64,000 nucleotides of DNA from Cupriavidus taiwanensis. Its GTDB lineage: Bacteria > Pseudomonadota > Gammaproteobacteria > Burkholderiales > Burkholderiaceae. The translations under genes were made by a program, and so were the position numbers. Position 1 is the stretch's first letter. Each line of letters starts with the position of its first letter. The stretch lies in the NCBI RefSeq assembly GCF_900250075.1, contig NZ_LT977071.1:62001-126000 (forward strand), written 5' to 3'. This document shows, piece by piece, positions 60,798 to 64,000 of the stretch. Under the pieces are notes generated by a model, which saw nothing but the letters and a program-made list of their open reading frames with translations, did no database searches and was not told the origin of the DNA.

Positions 60798-62429
60798 TCA
60801 CGATGCCCGCAACTGGTACTTGAGCACCTTGCCCGCCGCACTGACCGGCAACGAGCTCACGAACAGCACCTCGCGCGGCACCTTGTAGTTGGCCATATGC
60901 CGGCGCGCCCAGGCGATCAGCGTTTCGGCGTCGACGCGCGCGCCGTGGCGCAGCACCACGTAGGCGCGGCCGACCTCGCCAAGGCGGTCGTGCGGCATGC
61001 CCACCACCGCCACCTGGGCCACTGCCGGATGCGCCACCAGCAGCTTCTCCACCTCGGCCGGATAGCAGTTGAAGCCGCCGACGATAAACATGTCCTTCAT
61101 GCGGTCGGTGATGCGCAGGTAGCCGCGCGCGTCCAGGGTGCCCACGTCGCCGGTATGCAGCCAGCCGTCGCCGTCGATGGCTTCGGCCGTCGCTTCGGGC
61201 AGGCCGAAATAGCCCTGCATCACGTTGTAGCCGCGCACCAGCACTTCGCCCGGCTCGCCGGTGGGCACCGGCTGCCCCTGGGCGTCGATGCAGCGGATCT
61301 CGATGCCCGGCATCGCGCGGCCGGAAGTGCCGGCAACGGTATCGGCGTCGTCGCCGGCGCGCGTCAGCGTGGCGAAGCCGCACGACTCGGTCAGGCCGTA
61401 GCCGGTGATGATGGTATCGAAGCCGAGTTCGTCGCGCATGCGCTGGATCAGCGCCGGCGCGATCGCGGAGGCGCCGGTCACCGCCACGCGCAGCGAAGAC
61501 AGGTCGAACTCGCGCAGGCGCGGCGCGTTCAGCAGGGTCTGGTACAGCGTGGGCGGGCCGGGCAGCACCGTGATGCCTTCGTTCTCCACGCGCGTCATCA
61601 CAGCCTCGGCGTCGAACACCAGGTGGGGCAGCACCGTGGCGCCGCGCGACAGCGCCGCCAGCCATCCGGCCTTGTAGCCGAACGTATGGAAGAACGGATT
61701 GACGATCAGGTAGCGGTCCCCCGCCCGCACGCCGGTGATGGCGGCCCAGCTGTCGATGGCGCGCAGGTTCTGCGCATGCGCCGTCATCACGCCCTTGGGC
61801 CGGCCGGTGGTGCCGGAGGTGAACATGATGTCCATCGGCGTGTCGCCGCCCACGCCGGCCTCGCGCGCGGCAAACGCCGCCATGTCGGTGCGCGGCGCCT
61901 GCGCGAGGAAATCGTCCCATGCCAGCTCGTCGGCGCCGGCGGTCCGTCCCTGCCCCGGCCGCAGGATCACCAGCCGCTCCAGCGTGGCGGGCCGATGCGG
62001 CGCCAGCATCTGCGGATAGCTTTCGCCAAGGAAGCCGTCGACGCAGAACAGCAGCCGCGCGCCGCTGTCGGCCAGCACCGCGCCGGCTTCGGCCCCTTTC
62101 ATGCGCGTATTGAGCGGCACCAGCGCCGCGCCCACGCTGTGCGTGGCCAGCGCCGCGATAATCCACTCGGAGAAGTTGGGCGCCCACAGGGCGACGCGGT
62201 CGCCGGGCTGCACGCCGAGCGCCATCAGCCCGCGCGCCGCCTGGATCCGGCTGTCGTCGAGCGCGGCGTAGCTCAGGCGCAGCCCGTCTTCCTGGATGGC
62301 GATGCGCTCGCCGTGGCGGCTGGCCGCGCGCCGCAGCAGCGCGGGAATGGTCTCGGCAATGCTGTCGTTGGCCGCGGCTTCGATGCCGGCCGGTGCCACA
62401 ATGGCGTCGAGGGTGTCAGATGGAGTCAT
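60798..62429 (-). CDS. fadD3: Acyl-CoA synthetase FadD3 type (HIP-CoA ligase)
   Basis: 543 residues. 'DIMFTSGTTGRPKGVMTAHAQN' (AMP motif), 'RYLIVNPFFHTFGYKAGWLAALSRGATVLPHLVFDAEAV', 'GITVLPGPPTLYQTLLNAPRLREFDLSSLRVAVTGAS', 'YGLTESCGFATL', 'WLHTGDVGTLDARGYLRITDRMKDMFIVGGFNCYPAEVE'. The 'PFFHxFGYKAG' and 'VLPGPPTxYQ' boxes are those of mycobacterial FadD3, which activates the C/D-ring propionate HIP to its CoA thioester and starts the ipd branch. One base after the kshB stop. Confidence 0.9.
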   Translation of the reverse strand: MTPSDTLDAIVAPAGIEAAANDSIAETIPALLRRAASRHGERIAIQEDGLRLSYAALDDSRIQAARGLMALGVQPGDRVALWAPNFSEWIIAALATHSVGAALVPLNTRMKGAEAGAVLADSGARLLFCVDGFLGESYPQMLAPHRPATLERLVILRPGQGRTAGADELAWDDFLAQAPRTDMAAFAAREAGVGGDTPMDIMFTSGTTGRPKGVMTAHAQNLRAIDSWAAITGVRAGDRYLIVNPFFHTFGYKAGWLAALSRGATVLPHLVFDAEAVMTRVENEGITVLPGPPTLYQTLLNAPRLREFDLSSLRVAVTGASAIAPALIQRMRDELGFDTIITGYGLTESCGFATLTRAGDDADTVAGTSGRAMPGIEIRCIDAQGQPVPTGEPGEVLVRGYNVMQGYFGLPEATAEAIDGDGWLHTGDVGTLDARGYLRITDRMKDMFIVGGFNCYPAEVEKLLVAHPAVAQVAVVGMPHDRLGEVGRAYVVLRHGARVDAETLIAWARRHMANYKVPREVLFVSSLPVSAAGKVLKYQLRAS

Positions 62430-62430
62430 G

Positions 62431-63483
62431 TCAATCCGGGAACTTCAGGTGGATCTCGCTGCTGGCCGGGCGCGCCTGGCAGGCCAGGGTCCAGCCCGCA
62501 TCCAGGTCGGCGCGGTCGAGCACATGGTTTTCGCCGAGCGTCACATCGCCCTGCGTCACCTGGCACATGCAGGCGCCGCACAGGCCGGCGCGGCAGGAAC
62601 TGGGCGCGGCCACGCCGGCGCGCTGCAGCGCGTCGAGCACGGTTTCGTCGGGGCTCACGCTGACCTGATGGGTGGCGCCATCCAGCTGCACGGTGAGCGC
62701 GGCGCCGCGCATCGCGGGGGCGGCGCGGCCGGCATCGGGTACCACGGTGGCCGCGGCCGCTGCCGCCGGCGCATTGGGCAGCGATACGAAGCGCTCCACG
62801 TGCAACTGCGCACGCGGCACGCCCAGCGCCTGCAGCGCGGCCTGGGCGCCGTCCATGAAGGGCCCGGGCCCGCACACAAAGCACTGCGCCATGCTCCACG
62901 GCCGCACCAGTTCCTCGATCTGGCGCTGCGTGGGCGGGCCCTGCACGCTGTCGAGCCAGTGGATCACGCGCAGGCGGCCGGGATGGCTGCGCGCCAGTTC
63001 CGCCAGCGCCTCGCGGAAGATGATGGAATGCTCGTCGCGGTTGGCATACACCAGCGTGACCGCGCCGCGCCCGTGCCGCAGCGCCGCCTTGGCGATCGAC
63101 AGCACCGGCGTGATGCCGCTGCCGCCGGCCAGCAGCAGGAAATCGCCCTGCAGCGCGGGCGGCGTGAACACGCCGGCGGGTGGCATTGCCTCGATCGTGT
63201 CGCCGGCGCCGAGATGGTCGCAGATCCAGTTCGAGACGCGCCCGCTCTGCACGCGCTTGACGGTCACGCGCAGCGCGCCGTCCACGCCCGGCGTGCTGGA
63301 CAGCGAATAGCAACGCTGCAGCGGCACGCCGTCGACCGGCACGCGCAGCGTCAGGAACTGGCCCGGGCGGTAGGCGAAGGTCTCGCGCAGCCCATCCGGC
63401 AACGCGAATACCAGTGAATGCGCCTGGTCCGTCTCCGCGACCACTTCGGCAATCTGCAGCCGATGGAATTGCACTGGCGCCAT
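62431..63483 (-). CDS. kshB: 3-ketosteroid 9-alpha-hydroxylase, reductase component KshB
   Basis: 350 residues, ferredoxin-NADP reductase fold plus C-terminal plant-type [2Fe-2S] ferredoxin. FAD motif 'RCYSLSS' at 57-63, NAD motif 'GGSGITPVLSI', 'FVCGPGPFM', and cluster ligands Cys297, Cys302, Cys305 and Cys335. The chain agrees with mycobacterial KshB: 'YRPGQFLTLRVP', 'VTVKRVQSGRVSNWICDHL', 'LVYANRDEHSIIFREALAEL', 'WLDSVQG'. It passes electrons from NADH to KshA. kshA lies 29.6 kb away at the other end of the cluster. Confidence 0.93.
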   Translation of the reverse strand: MAPVQFHRLQIAEVVAETDQAHSLVFALPDGLRETFAYRPGQFLTLRVPVDGVPLQRCYSLSSTPGVDGALRVTVKRVQSGRVSNWICDHLGAGDTIEAMPPAGVFTPPALQGDFLLLAGGSGITPVLSIAKAALRHGRGAVTLVYANRDEHSIIFREALAELARSHPGRLRVIHWLDSVQGPPTQRQIEELVRPWSMAQCFVCGPGPFMDGAQAALQALGVPRAQLHVERFVSLPNAPAAAAAATVVPDAGRAAPAMRGAALTVQLDGATHQVSVSPDETVLDALQRAGVAAPSSCRAGLCGACMCQVTQGDVTLGENHVLDRADLDAGWTLACQARPASSEIHLKFPD

Positions 63484-63519
63484 GATGTCCTTGTTTCGTC
63501 GTTGCTTCCCGGCGCGCGC

Positions 63520-64000
63520 TCAGGCCACGCCCATGATGGTCTGGGCGTTGTCGATGCGCAGTTCCGCGCCATTGATGAAGCGCGACTCGTCCGATGCCAG
63601 AAACAGCACCAGGTTGGCCACGTCGCGCGGATGGCACATGCGCTGCATCGGCTCGGCGCCGCCGACCTCCTCCGGCAGCGCGGTGGCGCCGCCCGGCAGG
63701 AAGGCCGCGGTCATCGGCGTCAGGATGCCGTCCGGATGGATCGAGTTGCAGCGGATGCGGTAGCCGCTCTGCTTGCAATGGCCCGCCACGGCGCGCGTCA
63801 GCGCCGCGACCGCGCCCTTGCTGGCGCTGTAGGCGCAGAACGCGCCCATGCCGCCCAGCGCCGCCACCGACGACATATTGACAATGCTGCCGCCGCCCGC
63901 CTTCATCGCCGCGACCCCGTACTTGCAGCCCAGGAAGTAGCCGTCGGCGTTGATGCGCATCACGCGCTGCCACTGCTCCAGCGTGGCCTCCTCGACCGTG
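63520..64000 (-). CDS. 3-beta/17-beta-hydroxysteroid dehydrogenase-like SDR, start beyond window
   Basis: 160 C-terminal residues are visible; the N-terminus with the cofactor motif lies right of the window. 'EEATLEQWQRVMRINADGYFLGCKYG', 'SSVAALGGMGAFCAYSASKGAVAALTRAVAGHCKQSGYRIRCNSIHPDGILTPM', 'LVLFLASDESRFINGAELRIDNAQTIMG'. It is clearly a paralogue of 56990-57748, with the same HPDGI-TPM box. It ends 36 bp before kshB and is probably the upstream member of the same operon. Confidence 0.88.
   Translation of the reverse strand, partial: TVEEATLEQWQRVMRINADGYFLGCKYGVAAMKAGGGSIVNMSSVAALGGMGAFCAYSASKGAVAALTRAVAGHCKQSGYRIRCNSIHPDGILTPMTAAFLPGGATALPEEVGGAEPMQRMCHPRDVANLVLFLASDESRFINGAELRIDNAQTIMGVA

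Overview
The window is GC-rich, densely coded DNA, about two thirds G+C by eye. It reads like a Burkholderiales chromosome, most plausibly Cupriavidus or a close relative. The grounds are several Bug-type periplasmic receptors (a betaproteobacterial hallmark), many acyl-CoA catabolic genes, dispersed REP-like palindromes and the gene styles. No tRNA, rRNA, integrase, transposase or CRISPR array was seen. The genus is inference; no search was run.

Layout. 1-2.6 kb: a stress-kinase pair, a DUF444 protein (cut by the window edge) and PrkA. 3-10.5 kb: an acyl-CoA catabolic module (LCAD-type dehydrogenase, enoyl-CoA hydratase, acyl-CoA ligase, two Bug receptors) divergent from an AraC regulator. 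10.6-16.1 kb: small conserved proteins, a CoA-transferase/SDR pair divergent from a LysR regulator, MgtC, and a 24-residue membrane peptide. 16.3-21.9 kb: five genes that together look like an itaconate/C5-dicarboxylate catabolic cluster (dehydrogenase, CoA-transferase, MmgE/PrpD, citramalyl-CoA lyase, MaoC/HTD2 hydratase). 22-29 kb: an orphan HTH gene, a repeat-rich gap, then a Bug receptor, an acyl-CoA ligase and a PimC/PimD-like dehydrogenase pair.

29.2-64 kb is the most striking part: about 33 genes forming a steroid-nucleus degradation cluster. KshA and KshB (3-ketosteroid 9-alpha-hydroxylase) lie about 30 kb apart near its ends. Between them are a 3-alpha-HSD of the Comamonas HsdA type, a HsaC-type extradiol dioxygenase, FadD3, FadE30, IpdF, IpdC, IpdA/IpdB, EchA20, FadA6, paired acyl-CoA dehydrogenases, two 3-beta/17-beta-HSD-like SDRs, an RND exporter with a YCF48 protein, a DUF1329 protein and a LuxR-type regulator the size of TeiR. 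The gene set covers opening of ring B (KshAB), meta-cleavage of aromatised ring A (HsaC) and removal of rings C/D (FadD3 through IpdAB and FadA6). KstD, HsaAB, HsaD and DUF1302 are not in the window.

An 18-bp element, consensus TAGTCCGATCGGACGATG, lies upstream of seven transcription starts in this cluster. In each case it ends exactly 20 bp before a possible -10 hexamer. This puts it near -41.5, the position of a class II activator site, and it may be the operator of the LuxR regulator. The element also ties the separate DUF1329 gene to the steroid genes. REP-like and inverted-contrast repeats sit at the breaks between sub-operons.
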